A stretch of DNA of 64,000 nucleotides, from positions 65,007 through 129,006 of the forward strand of contig JAKUCV010001097.1 in the NCBI GenBank assembly GCA_028386065.3, given 5' to 3'. Under the pieces are notes generated by a model, which made no database searches, was not told where the DNA came from, and saw only the letters and a program-made list of their open reading frames with translations. Below, piece after piece: positions 1-11,096 of the stretch (its first letter is position 1; each line of letters begins with the position of its first letter). The position numbers were made by a program, and so were the translations under genes. This DNA is from Turnera subulata (taxonomy: Eukaryota; Streptophyta; Magnoliopsida; Malpighiales; Passifloraceae).

Positions 1-845
1 GCTCCCCTCATTACATTTCAATTCCCTGAATCTCCTCACATTATCAATACGATTTTGCTCTGTTTCTTTGACCGTCACTTTGTTTCCAATGCTTGGTAAG
101 ATGCTTTTTACCTAAAGTTAGAATTGAACAAGCAAACAGATAGGGTTGGTTTTTAGTCCACGAAAAACTTGTGTCCATGAACACAAAGATGGTCATCAAG
201 GGCTGCAAAGGGCTTAAGGTATGATGATGTATGTATCAATTAAATATGACCATCAAATCAAGGTTTAAAAGTGGCTATCAAGGGAAATAATGATGCAGGT
301 TGGGAAGTGAAGCTTAAGTTGTGCAAAAGAAATGCCTATATCATATCTGTGATTATACCAAGATGTTTAAATTTCGCTTCAAAAGTGAACATGAATTGGT
401 TCTAAGGTATAGCTTTGAATTTTTTTTTGTTTACATGAAAAACAATTGGCACTTGTTACCTCATAAACCAAAATGGTTTCTGAATCAAACTTGACCTCTC
501 ATCTTGTGCTTAGATAAAAAAAGAGTCGATGGAGTTGATTAAAGCAATGTATGAAATTTGAGAAAACAATAGGGTTCATAATAGTTTTAGTGACAGTATT
601 CTCAACATCATTCATAACCACGCTTGAACCTGAGAAGAGACAATGAAAGTATCCAATGGCAGCTCATTCTGAAGGAAAATACCAAATACCAAGTGTCGTG
701 TCCTTAATGAAAATAAAATAAAAGCACACTAAAAACTAAAGACTTGAGATTAAATGAAAGCACACTCAAGATTAAATGAAAACACACTCAAGATTAAAGA
801 GAAGCCATGGTTAAACCTTAAGGATTAATTCCCCCAGACTTAAAT
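1..845. other. Probable 3' non-coding part of the Athila element
   Basis: No coding region is supported here. Just before the next insertion, the minus strand carries a purine run (AAGTCTGGGGG, about 831-841). Athila-type elements usually carry such a purine-rich stretch downstream of pol. The integrase end of an Athila element lies on the other side of the insertion at 846, so this stretch is probably the same element continuing leftwards, with its 3' LTR outside the window. This is inference; no LTR is visible here. Confidence 0.4.
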
Positions 846-3172
846 TGTAACAGCCCGGGTAAAATTTATGTTTTTATCGGGACTGTAAAAGGCTTTGTAT
901 AGTAATTTACCTTATGAAATTAATCTTGGGTAATTATTTCAGGGTAAATTATGCATCGGATTCTGAAACCGACCCTTACCCTACGTTTTAGATTTTTCCG
1001 CGGATTTTACGGACCAGAGTTGGTATTTTTCGGGTCCAGGAATCATAAGAAAATTCAGGTTTAACCTTGAAAGAATGGACCAGAAATAAAGTTAAGTGGG
1101 TATTTTAGATATTTGTTGGTCCGGACTATACCCGGTTGAGTGTGTGTGACACGCCTACACCATATTTTCTTCCGTTCACACCATCACCCGCGTATCTTCT
1201 TCTTCACAGGGAAGTTACACCCGACATTCTTCTCCTTCACCTACAAGCTTGCCTGATTCCTTATTCTTCCCAGATAAGGAAAAATTCTTCTTCCTTACAC
1301 CTTAACCTTTTTCTGCCTACGAAACGCCACCTACCCTTCATGCTCCTCACCTGCAAAGAAACTTGTAACCCGTTCTTTTCTCTGCAAATCCTAACCAAAA
1401 ACCCAGTATAAACTTTCTTCCTACAACTCGTTCTTTTCCTTTCAAAACACAAACTCAGTACTACAAAATACAACCTAGTGCAACTAAACCAGAAAAATAA
1501 AAAGAAAAGAAAACAACAACAACAACACCCAACCAGAAACTGCCACGTCACCGTTACCTTCCTCTCCTCCCCGGTTACTATTCACGCGGAAGCGTTCCGC
1601 GCCGCTGCACTCGTCACTACCCACACCGACGCCTTCCTCATGCCGTCGCCGACCGGTCGCCGCTTTCGCCTTCCGATTCCGCCGCCCGACGCTCCGCCAG
1701 CAGCCAAGAACCCGACGACCCACTTCCTCTTGTCCTGTCGCGTTGCACCTCCTCTCGCCGCCTGCAGTCTCGCCGTCGTCGCCATCTCCTTCGTGTCATC
1801 CTCTCGTCGTTGTTGTCATCTGCTCTAGCTGCTCGCGATTGCGCTGCCGTCCGTCATCAACCCGTGGAGATCCGAGTCTGTAGGTGAGCTGACCCGTTTC
1901 CATTCGGGTCAGGCCACGGGTTGTAGGGGCGCTGGGCCGAGCCTTGGCATGGGCCCGTGATTGGGTCTGTTGCCTTGGTCTGGGTCTGGTAAACTTGGAC
2001 CTTGGGCTTGACTGCTAGGCCCAGTCCGATTTAATTAAAAAATGGGAATTTCTGGAAAAATATAATTGTGGGAATTAAATGAGAAAAAAATAATAATAAG
2101 GTTTATATTTTATGGGAATAATATTTGGAAAAAAATATATGGTATATATATTATGGAAGAGTAATTATTTTGAGAAAATAATTTTGAAAAGGGTATTATC
2201 AAAGTATTATACCGGAATAGTAACCGGGTATATGTATAGTATATTTTTGGCACTTGAAATTAAATGGTAAGTGATGATGATAACATGACCCGAGGCGATA
2301 AACGAGTGGGCATAGAGTTTAGTTCTACGGCTTACAGTATTAGTTATCATTTGCATATCATTTTTGTGCATCTTATGTGTACGTATTTTATTATTTAATA
2401 TAGGAGCTGTTAACGAGCGATATTCCGAAAAACCAGAGCCGGGACCTTTCGAGGACTTTCAGGAGTAAGAAAACTGACTAAGGTGAGGATGGATAACCTT
2501 TGATATGTTGCACATAGTACTATTGTGTTTTCTGTTTATTAAATTGTTTGATTGAACCGCTGAGTTGGTTGAGTTTGGCTGTTTTGTTATTGTTGTTATT
2601 GTTGTTCTGTTAACTATAGAAAAACTGATATGATGAGATAATTGGATAATTGGAAATTGTGTTGACGACTTAATTGTCACTTGGAAAGTAGTGGTACGAC
2701 TCGATGGTTAGAGACTGTTTTGTGGTGGCCATGATCTGGGATTTTGTTATAAGCATGTCTATGCTTGGGATGTCTATCCCGTGATTATAATTTTGGGATG
2801 TCTATCCCTGGGTTCTATTTTGGAATGTCTATCCTTGGGTTCTATTTTGGGATGTCTATCCCTGGGTTCTCTTTTGATCTGGCACCCAGAATACGTTAAT
2901 AACCAGGTACGACCCTAGCTTGTCCAGTGACGGGGCCCGGATAATAAAACTGGAAAAGTTAATTGTCTTTCAGCTTTGATACAGACTTAATCAGTGTTGT
3001 CTTCAGTTTATTTGTGACTGTTATCTGAGTTTATTTCCTGGAATACTATGTTTGCCTGCATATTACTATTTATCCATGATTGTACTTTATTGTACCGGTG
3101 GGCACTTCGGACTCACCCCTCGCCTGCGGGGTTTCATCCCGTAGGATGAGTTTCTCGTAGTACAGGTACGTG
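846..3172 (+). mobile_element. Partial LTR (Ty3/gypsy-type, TGTAACAGCCCGGG family)
   Basis: It begins TGTAACAGCCCGGGTAAAAT and is collinear, on the opposite strand, with the solo LTR at 33,409-40,022. The shared landmarks are the start, a GC-rich middle with gene-leader-like composition, a tandem-repeat patch, a GTACGACCCTAGCTTGTCC block and a CCCGTAGGATGAG block near 3,140. Homology stops near 3,172, about 300 bp short of the other copy's end, and Athila integrase sequence follows directly. The right end is therefore deleted and no target duplication can be read. Open frames inside it (for example 1,478-1,828) are by-products of GC-rich composition. Confidence 0.8.
2766..2875 (+). repeat. 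27-28-bp tandem repeat, four copies, inside the LTR
   Basis: Four head-to-tail copies of a 27-28-bp unit containing GGGATGTCTATCCC start at about 2,766, 2,794, 2,821 and 2,848. The core GGGATNNNNATCCC is itself an inverted repeat. The related LTR at 33,409-40,022 carries a different repeat (68-bp unit) next to the same conserved GTACGACCCTAGC block. Confidence 0.85.
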
Positions 3173-4320
3173 GTTCGACCAATATTTCTTGAGTCTTTGA
3201 TGGTTTACCTTGAATGTCTGCCCATCATTCCCACGGACCTCTACGGCTCCATGTGGAAATGTGTTTACTACCATGAATGAGCCAGACCAACGTGACCTCA
3301 GCTTCCCAGGGAACAATTTTAGGCGAGAGTTATACAACAATACCTCATCCCCAGATTGAAGTTGCCTATGGAGAATCCTATTATCATGCCACTTCTTTGA
3401 CCTCTCCTTGTAGATTTTGTTATTCTCGTAGGCCTCCAATTGGATTTCCTCAATTTCATTGAGTTGAAGTTTTCGCTTCTCCCCTGCTGCTTTGGCATCA
3501 AAATTTAAGATTTTCACTGCCCAATAGGCCTTATGTTCCAACTCAACAGGTAGAAGGCAAGACTTCCCATAAACTAGCCGAAATGGCGTAGTGCCAATAG
3601 AAGTCTTGTAAGCTGTTCTATAAGCCCACAGTGCATCATCCAGCTTCATAGACCAATCCTTGCGGGAGGTATTCACTGTTTTTTCCAAAATACATTTGAT
3701 TTCTCGGTTTGCAACCTCAACTTGCCCACTGGTTTGTGGATGGTAAGGAGTAGTGACCCTGTGTGTGACACCGTACTTATTCAACAGCTCAGCAAACAAC
3801 CTATTGCAGAAGTGCTTGCCCCCATCACTAATTATGGCACATGGAACACCAAACCTTGTAAAAATAAGTTTCTTTAAAAATTTGGTGACCACTTTTCCAT
3901 CATTGGTTTTGGAGGCGATGGCTTCCACCCATTTTGTCACATAGTCAATAGCCACAAGGATATATTGATTGGATTGGGAGGAAGGAAAAGGACCCATGAA
4001 GTCAATTCCCCATACATCAAATGGTTCGACAAACAATATTCCTTGTTGAGGAGCTTCATGTCGCTGAGTTATGTTTCCGGTGCGCTGGCATTGGTCATAG
4101 TGCTTCAGAAAGTTCCTTGCATCCCTATATAAAGTCAGCCAGAAAAATCCTGATTGAAGAACTTTTGCTGTAATGCTATCAGCTCCGTGATGGCCACCAT
4201 ATGATGCCTAATGGCAGCTTGAAAGAATGTCTTTATATTGCTCCTCAGGTACACACCGTCGGATCAATCCATCTCCACATCTCTTGTATAGATAAAGTTC
4301 ATCCCAAAGGTAATGGCGGA
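3173..4320 (-). pseudogene. Athila integrase (C-terminal part of pol)
   Basis: The minus strand encodes the zinc-binding region (GGHHG, then CQR) followed by the catalytic core. Core motifs are WGIDFMGPF (first Asp), [10 protein letters not shown] (second Asp) and a Glu in the [16 protein letters not shown] segment. A C-terminal stretch ending near QRLKKYW follows. The clean open part is 3,134-4,036, but its last dozen codons read into the neighbouring LTR. An in-frame TAG lies at about 4,209 in the zinc-binding region. The N-terminal end is cut at 4,325 by the Copia insertion; the rest of pol resumes at 12,668. In function this would have joined element cDNA to the host chromosome. Confidence 0.88.
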
Positions 4321-4325
4321 TGTCG

Positions 4326-5880
4326 TGTTAGTGTAATATGCCCAAAAGCCAATCATTGGATGATTGTATATAGTCATGTATAGACATTAAGGTTATTCCA
4401 ATAAATATGTTTATGTGATAAACGCTTGCACATATTTATAATCCTAGAATATTTTATATTATTAAAATATCCCTAGTCGATTATTATTATGGATGAGTTA
4501 TAATAATAAATTAAGACTAGCGTATGTTGAGAATTATATGAGATATGAATTCTACATACGGGTACAAGTTAGAGAACTTGTGGTCTGGACTGACCCGACA
4601 TAAGAACACTACATGGAATGTTATATGATTGTCATTAGTGGTTCTTATATGTATTGTCCTTAGACCTGAGATCATCAAGGTTCCCAACATGTGAGTCATA
4701 TACTTTGATATTACTCTTGGCTATTCGTAACTGAGTAGACCTTAGTGTAATCATTGGGTATATGATATAATGTGTAGTGGGTTTTGTATGATCAAGATGG
4801 AATTCTTCCAACCCTTATAACGGGTATATTATCAGATGGGCCTCTTGATAGAGTTGAACTGTAAATGCATGGCCATGCTCGGATTATGTGATATGGTGAT
4901 ATCATTAGTATCCGCTTTACACAGTTAACTCGGGGATCAAGAAACTTAGATTAAACATATACGAGATTGACTTATTCCATGTCTCGTGTTTAATCTTGAT
5001 AATGTGACGAAAGGATAATGACATGTTTCCGAGGCATAACGAATCAGTACTGATCTTGTCGTTTAGGTAGCAATGATGTGTTGCTAGACGCCGCTCATTG
5101 TTTATAATTGTAAATGAGTTTACAATTATTGCCAAATGTTACAAGTGCCTACAGGGTCACACACTTAGAACTGTTGATTCGAGCTGGTGGTTAAACCATT
5201 GTTGGACCGTGGTTTGACCAAGTATTTGAGCTAGTGGTTAGACCATAGTTAGACCGGGTTGTTTGGGTTGGTTTGGTTCAATAGTTACCAGAATTATTGA
5301 ACCTGAATTATTGTCCCAAAGACATGAAAGGATGTGTTGTTTTATATATATGTTGATATATATAATTGAGTTAGTGGAGACATGATCATGTAGATGATTG
5401 TGACTAAAGTATAGATAATGGAAAACACAATTATGCATGATAAGATATATGTATGATTGGTTGGCCATTTTCTATATTAACTAACATGTAAACATATATG
5501 TGATATATGTAAGAGTGTGAAGGATGAGCAGATTTTGAGAGCTCAACACACAAACACATTCACAAGAGTTGTGAGAAAAACACTGTAGGCTCTCTTGCTC
5601 TCGGAAATTCTGCAGCTAGCACTGCGGTTCGAGAGTGCTCGAGTTAGTGATCGTGAGACGGTTGTTAGCAGTCATCAACGGTTCGTGTGGATACCGTAGA
5701 GGAGTCGGATTTCTGTCCGGTTCTTGCTGATTCGTATCATCAGTTGAGTGAAAGATCTCAACCAAACCAGGTACGAAATTTTTGTTATTCGGTTTACCCC
5801 GTTTCACATGTATCCTCCATTAGTTCTAGGTTTTTCCGCTGCACATATTATTTCTTTGTTTGCATACCTGGTTACTTACA
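4326..5880 (+). repeat. Copia 5' LTR (1,555 bp)
   Basis: It starts TGTTAGTGTAATATGCCC and ends CTGGTTACTTACA. It matches 11,097-12,662 along its whole length with scattered substitutions. The only clear indel I see is an 11-bp segment present in the 3' LTR and absent here. Short open frames inside it (such as 5,238-5,468 on the minus strand) recur in both LTRs and are not genes. Confidence 0.96.
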
Positions 5881-5881
5881 G

Positions 5882-5894
5882 TGGTAGCGGAGCC
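5882..5894 (+). other. Copia primer-binding site
   Basis: TGGTAGCGGAGCC begins one base after the 5' LTR. The usual initiator-Met tRNA complement in plant Copia elements is TGGTATCAGAGCC. This copy differs at three adjacent positions, so either the site has drifted or another tRNA primes it. The small LTR element at 53,344 carries the same AGCGGAGCC string after its damaged 5' LTR. Confidence 0.75.
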
Positions 5895-6140
5895 TCTTGT
5901 AAAACACTAAACCGAATTAGTTGTTTATATGTATGATATGCTATATGTGATGTGGCTTGATCATGATTGTATAAGCAACATAACTTGATCATAGTTTATT
6001 ATGCTTATGTTGATAGTATGTTTAAACTAGATCATTATGATTCTCATATATGTAATATGTTGAAGTCAGATCCGTCAAAGGTGTTCGACAGCAAGTTCTT
6101 GATTGGTATATGATATCAATCAAAGAGTATATGATACCAA

Positions 6141-6642
6141 AACATCGATGTTTAAGATGTAAACATCGATGTTCTCTTTGGTCAATAATCCGCCAAGGGG
6201 TTCAAACATCGATGTTTAAGTACAAACATCGATGTTCAAGGTCAAAACATCGATGTTTAAGATGTAAACATCGATGTTTAAGATGTAAACATCGATGTTC
6301 TGAACATTCGACCAATTGTTTGGAGTTCCAGAAACTTTAAACATCGATGCTTAAGGGTTAAACATCGATGTTCTGGAATACAAAAACTTCAAACATCGAT
6401 GTTGAAGTGTCAACATCGATGTTCTGGAATTCTGAAATTCCAAACATCGATGTTCATGACCAAACATCAATGTTCTGAGATTCTGCCAACTTACTTGAAG
6501 TTCTAGAATTCTCAAACATCGTTGTTCTGAAATTCTGCCAAATAGTTTGGAGTTCCAGATTCTCAAAACATGGATGTTCTGAGTCAAACATCGATGTTCT
6601 TGTTTTGCCAATTGTCGGCCGCGTAGTCAAAACATTGATGTT
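6141..6642. repeat. Array of 17 palindromic 12-mers (AACATCGATGTT) in the Copia leader
   Basis: Exact AACATCGATGTT occurs at 6141, 6162, 6205, 6225, 6246, 6267, 6288, 6361, 6392, 6412, 6443 and 6587. One-base variants occur at 6340, 6463, 6515, 6568 and 6631. Each exact copy is a perfect palindrome containing ATCGAT. Start-to-start spacings are 21, 43, 20, 21, 21, 21, 52, 21, 31, 20, 31, 20, 52, 53, 19 and 44 bp, close to 2, 3, 4 or 5 turns of B-DNA. The array lies in the untranslated leader between the PBS and gag. It is not a CRISPR array: no unique spacers, and a eukaryotic element. Function is unknown. Confidence 0.95.
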
Positions 6643-6819
6643 TATATTTTTCGTCGGGGCACTGCCCCTTGACCCTGCCCGCTAACCGGCTAGCGGGACC
6701 GCCGTGCTACCTCTGTGTAGCGGCTTATATTGCATATGATGCATAGTTATTGTATATGCGATATATAATATGTTAATCACATGCATAGTTGTTATGTATG
6801 GAAATAATTCGGTGACAAA

Positions 6820-7009
6820 CACTCATCTATGCTTAGATCAACACTTGGTAGGTTTGCCAAAGCAAAGTGCCAATGTTTATCCTAGCAAGATGCTAAATAT
6901 TAAGTTCCTCTTGTGTTTCCTTCCATTGATAAGCACTCATCATTGCTTAGATCAACACTTGGTAGGTTTTGCCAAAACAAGGTGCCAATGTTTATCCTAG
7001 CAAGGTGCG
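6820..7009 (+). repeat. 74-bp direct repeat in the Copia leader
   Basis: Two copies (6,820-6,893 and 6,935-7,009) share CTTAGATCAACACTTGGTAG and GTGCCAATGTTTATCCTAGC with a few differences, and are separated by about 40 bp. They lie between the palindrome array and gag, in sequence with no supported reading frame. Confidence 0.9.
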
Positions 7010-7372
7010 ATGGGATAATTATAATATCTAAACTGCTTATTATGGGTTGAACTTAACTAGGTCATCTTAATAGAATTGAGGACTTAGAGGCAAAGAGTTG
7101 AGCTAAGTCTATGAGATAGACAAGAACAAGTGTTGTTCACTCAACTATTCAAGAGTTATATAAGATGTAATTTACAAGAGTTGTCTACCTAAATAACTAT
7201 AATGTAAGCGATCAGCTAAAGCTGACTTATCTTGTAGTGAAATATGGATCTTGGCCTACTTATCATTATCTTGATTCATAATAGGAGCATCATTTAATAG
7301 AATTCCTTGTTAAATGATTTTATGTGTGCATGACTCTGATTTGTGTGAGTTGATCATTGTTGTAGAGTAATC

Positions 7373-8180
7373 ATGGCACAAAACACAAGTACACTATCAC
7401 TGCAATCTGTCCTTGAGAAGGAAAAACTTAATGAGAATAACTTCCTTAAGTGGCATCGCAATTTAAGGATAGTCCTCAAACAAGAAAAAAAATTGTATGT
7501 CCTTGAAGGGCATGTTCCTATTGAACCAGCACCTAATGCTCCTAGAGCAGAAAGAGATGCTTACAAGAAGTATGTCGATGAGGCATTGGATGTCGCTTGC
7601 CTTATGCTTGTTAACATGGACTCTGAGCTTCAGAAGCAACATGAGAACTTGGGTGCTTTCGATATGATCGAACACCTGAAAATGCTCTTTGAAGAGTAAG
7701 CTAGGCATGAGAGGTATGAGACCTCAAAGGCATTATTCCAATACAAGATGGCTGAGTCATCACCAGTCAGGCCTCATGTGCTCAAGATGATTGGATACAT
7801 TGAGAGCCTTGAGGGTCTGGGTTTTTCTTTGCAGAAGGAGTCGGCTGTTGATCTAGTCCTGCAATCGTTGCCGGATAGTTACAGCCAATTTGTCATGAAT
7901 TTCAATATGAATCATCTTGACAAATCCTTGTCTGAGTTGCTTAACATGTTAGGAACAGTTGAGCAACAGATGAAGGGAAATAAATCCAACAGCATATTGA
8001 TGGTTGGAAATAGCAAAGGAAAGGGAAAAAGCAAGAAGAAGAAATCTGCCAAAAGTTTGGTTCATCTTCTTCACAAGTGCTAAATCCCAAAGGTGGTGTT
8101 GCAAAGGAAGGACAATGTTTCCATTGCAAGAAACCTGGCCATTGGAAGCGTAACTGCCCTATTTACCTTGAAGAGGTGAA
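7373..8180 (+). pseudogene. Copia gag with zinc knuckle, broken
   Basis: The frame opens at ATG 7,373 with a Copia-type capsid N-terminus and runs to an in-frame TAA at 7,697-7,699. The same frame continues past the stop (7,700-8,083) with matching capsid sequence, so this is a nonsense change in an otherwise continuous gene. A frameshift near 8,050-8,077 moves the reading to the next frame, where a zinc knuckle (CFHCKKPGHWKRNC, CX2CX4HX4C) follows. The intact protein would package element RNA in cytoplasmic particles. Confidence 0.88.
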
Positions 8181-8651
8181 GAAACAGAAGGGAAGTAAGA
8201 CTTTCGCTTCAGGTATTTTTGTTATAGAAGCTAATATCTCTATCTCTGCATCATGGGTATTAGATACCGGATGTGATTCTCACATTTGTGTAAATGTGCA
8301 GGATCTGAGAAAGAGTAGAAGATTAGAAAAGGGTGAGATAGAGCTGCGCGTTGGAAATGGAGCAAGAGTTGCTGCATTAGCCGTAGGAACTTACTATCTA
8401 TCCTTACCGAGTGGTTTGGTTTTAGAACTTGATGATTGTTATTATGTACCTACCATAAGGAGGAATTTGATTTCTGTTTCTTGTCTGGACAAGAAAGGTT
8501 TTTCTTTTGTAATAAAGAACAACTGTTGTTCTATTTATTCAATGATATTTATTATGGTGGTGCATATTTGAGCAATGGTTTGTACGTTCTAAACCTAGAA
8601 ACACCAATCTATAACATTAATAAGAAGAAGGTTAGATTAAAACAATACTAA
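8181..8651 (+). pseudogene. Copia aspartic protease, broken
   Basis: The active-site region reads WVLDTGCDSHIC, a Copia-type Asp-Thr-Gly core, followed by the expected flap and C-terminal stretch (VPTIRRNLISVSCL). A frameshift near 8,530 moves the reading to a new frame (SNGLYVLNLE), which ends at a TAA at 8,649-8,651. In the polyprotein this domain would cut gag from pol. Confidence 0.85.
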
Positions 8652-8659
8652 TGAAACCT

Positions 8660-9864
8660 ATCTCTGGCATTGTCGATTGGGCCATATAAACGAGACTCAT
8701 ATTTCTAAACTCCATAAAGGTGGAACTTTAGACTCATTTGATTTTGAATCATACGAGACATGTGAGTCATGTTTATTGGGCAAAATGACGAAGGCTCCTT
8801 TTACTGGTAAAGGTGAAAGAGCTTCGGACTTGTTAGTTCTTATACATTCTGATGTATGCAGACCTATGTCAACACAGGCTAGAGGTGGATTTCAATACTT
8901 CATTACTTTTACTGATGATTACAGTAGATATGGCTATGTGTATCTAATGAAACACAAGTCAGAATCCTTTGAAAAGTTCAAAGAATTCAAGAAAGAAGTA
9001 CAGAATCAACTCGGCAAGAGTATTAAAATGCTTCGATCTGATCGAGGAGGTGAATACTTAGACCGAAATTTTCTTGATCATCTAAAGGAATGTGGTATAG
9101 TATCACAACTTACTCCACCAGGAACACCTCAATGGAATGGTGTATCCGAAAGGAGGAATAGAACTTTGTTAGACATGGTTCATTCTATGATGAGTCAAGC
9201 TAACCTTCCTTCTTCATTTTGGGGACATGCATTATTGAGTGCTGCATTTACACTTAACCGTGTTCCATCTAAATTGGTTGAAAAGACACCATATGAGATA
9301 TGGACTGGGAAGCGTCCCAATTTGTCTTTTATGAGGATTTGGGGTTGTGAGGCTTTCGTGAGACGAGAAGCATCAGATAAACTCGGCCTGAAATCAGACA
9401 AATGCCTCTTTGTTGGATATCCTAAGGAAACTAAAGGATATTATTTCTATAATCCCACAGAGCACAAAGTGTTTGTTACTCGTACTGCTATTTTTCTAGA
9501 AAGAGAATTTATTTCTAGAGAGATCAGTGGGAGAAAAATAGAACTCGAAGAAGTTCGAGATATAGAGGCTGAGATGGAACAAGGACAGGAACCACAAGTT
9601 GTCGTGGGTGAGAATCCTGTACCTATAACACATGGACCGCGTAGGTCTGATGAGACTCGGTATGGGCCTGAGAGATATGGATTTCTTATGACTCATACTA
9701 GAGACGTGATGCTCATAGATTAGGATGAGCCCACTTTCTATCAGCAAGCTATTACGGGTCCAAACACTAAGAAGTGGCTAGAAGCCATGAATTCGGAGAT
9801 GGAATCCATGTATGAAAACAAGGTATGGACCTTGGTTGATCCACCTAAAGGGGTAAAACCATAG
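8660..9864 (+). pseudogene. Copia integrase
   Basis: The HHCC zinc-binding region is visible (WHCRLGHIN, then CESCLLGK). The catalytic triad follows: Asp in HSDVC, Asp in RSDRGGEYL and Glu in GVSERRNR. The long open part is 8,677-9,723. An in-frame TAG (9,721-9,723) interrupts the linker to reverse transcriptase; the same frame then continues to a TAG at 9,862-9,864, where the reading shifts. Two positions in the core region look unusual for the family (LVLIHSDVCRP). The triad itself is intact. Confidence 0.9.
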
Positions 9865-11082
9865 AGTGCAAATGGGTTTTTAAGAAAAAGACCGACATGG
9901 ATGGTAATGTGATTACCTTTAAAGGGCGATTGGTTGCGAAAGGTTTCAAGCAAGTCCATGGTATTGACTATGATGAAACTTTCTCACCAGTTTCCATGGT
10001 TAAATCCATCCGGATTCTATTGGCTATAGCAGCATACCATGATTATGAGATATGGCAAATGGATGTCAAAACCGCTTTCCTTAATGGAAATCTTTAAGAG
10101 GATGTGTACATGACACAACCTGAAGGTTTTGTCACTCTAGAGAATGCTAATAAGGTATGCAAATTGCAGAAATCCATTTATAGATTGAAGCAAGCTTCTA
10201 GGAGTTAGAATCTTCATTTTAATGAAGTGACCAAAGAGTTTGGTTTCATTAAAAATGAAGATGAGCCATGTGTTTACAAGAAGGTTAGTGGGAGCACAAT
10301 CCTTTTCTTATTGTTGTATGTTGACGACATTCTACTTATTGGGAATGATATTCTGACACTACAGTCTGTAAAGACTTGGTTAGGAAAAAATTTCTCAATG
10401 AAGGACTTAGGAGAAGCTGGCTATGTGTTAGGCATAAAGATCTTTAGAGATAGATCCAAAAGACCTCTTAGACTAAGTCAAAATACATATATTGACAAGG
10501 TGCTAAAGAGGTTTAGCATGCAAGATTCCAAGAAAAGTTTCTTGCCCATGTCACATGGCATATCTCTCTCAAAGAATCAATGTCCTAGTATATTTAAGGA
10601 GAGATAGCAAATGAGTAAGATCCCTTATGCATCTGCTATAGGATCTATCATGTATTCCATGCTATGTACTCAACCAGATGTCGCATATGCATTAAGTGTC
10701 ACAAGCAGATATCAATTTGATCCCAGTGAAGGTCACTGGACAGCGGTTAAGAACATCCTTAAGTACTTGAGAAGAACTAAGGATGCATTCCTTGTATACG
10801 GAAGCGTTGATGAGCTTGTTGTAAAGTGTTACACAGATGCTAGCTTCCAAATCGACAGGGATGACTTTAGATCGCAGTCAGGTTATGTGTTTTGTCTTGG
10901 AGGTGGTGCTGTTTGCTGGAAGAATTCCAAGTAAGAAACAGTTGCCGACTCTACAACTGAGGCTGTGCAAAGTTCCTTCTGAGAACTATGTAGCAGATCC
11001 ATTGACTAAGCCTCTCACACAGCGGAAGCATGATGTTCATGCTACATCCATTGGTATTAGATACATGGATGATTGGCTTTAG
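9865..11082 (+). pseudogene. Copia reverse transcriptase-RNase H, stops and an internal deletion
   Basis: One frame carries KGRLVAKGF, the catalytic YVDDILL and the connection domain. It is interrupted by TAA (10,095-10,097), TAG (10,206-10,208) and TAG (10,605-10,607). RNase H starts at about 10,800 (CYTDASFQ). After STTEA near 10,960 the sequence jumps to CKVPSENYVADPLTKPL, so the middle of RNase H is missing and the frame changes at the junction. The C-terminal tail runs to 11,082 (MDDWL, stop). This copy could not make a working enzyme. Confidence 0.9.
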
Positions 11083-11085
11083 TGC

Positions 11086-11096
11086 AAGTGGGAGAA
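11086..11096 (+). other. Copia polypurine tract
   Basis: AAGTGGGAGAA directly abuts the 3' LTR start (TGTTAG at 11,097). This is the expected site for plus-strand priming. Confidence 0.88.

Noticed and set aside
1478..1828. Open frames on both strands in the GC-rich part of the first LTR
   Set aside because: GC-rich sequence lowers stop frequency; the region is LTR by homology with 33,409-40,022.
6141..6642. CRISPR-like array
   Set aside because: The repeat is a 12-base palindrome with partly repeated spacers in a plant retrotransposon leader. There are no cas genes and no leader of the bacterial type.
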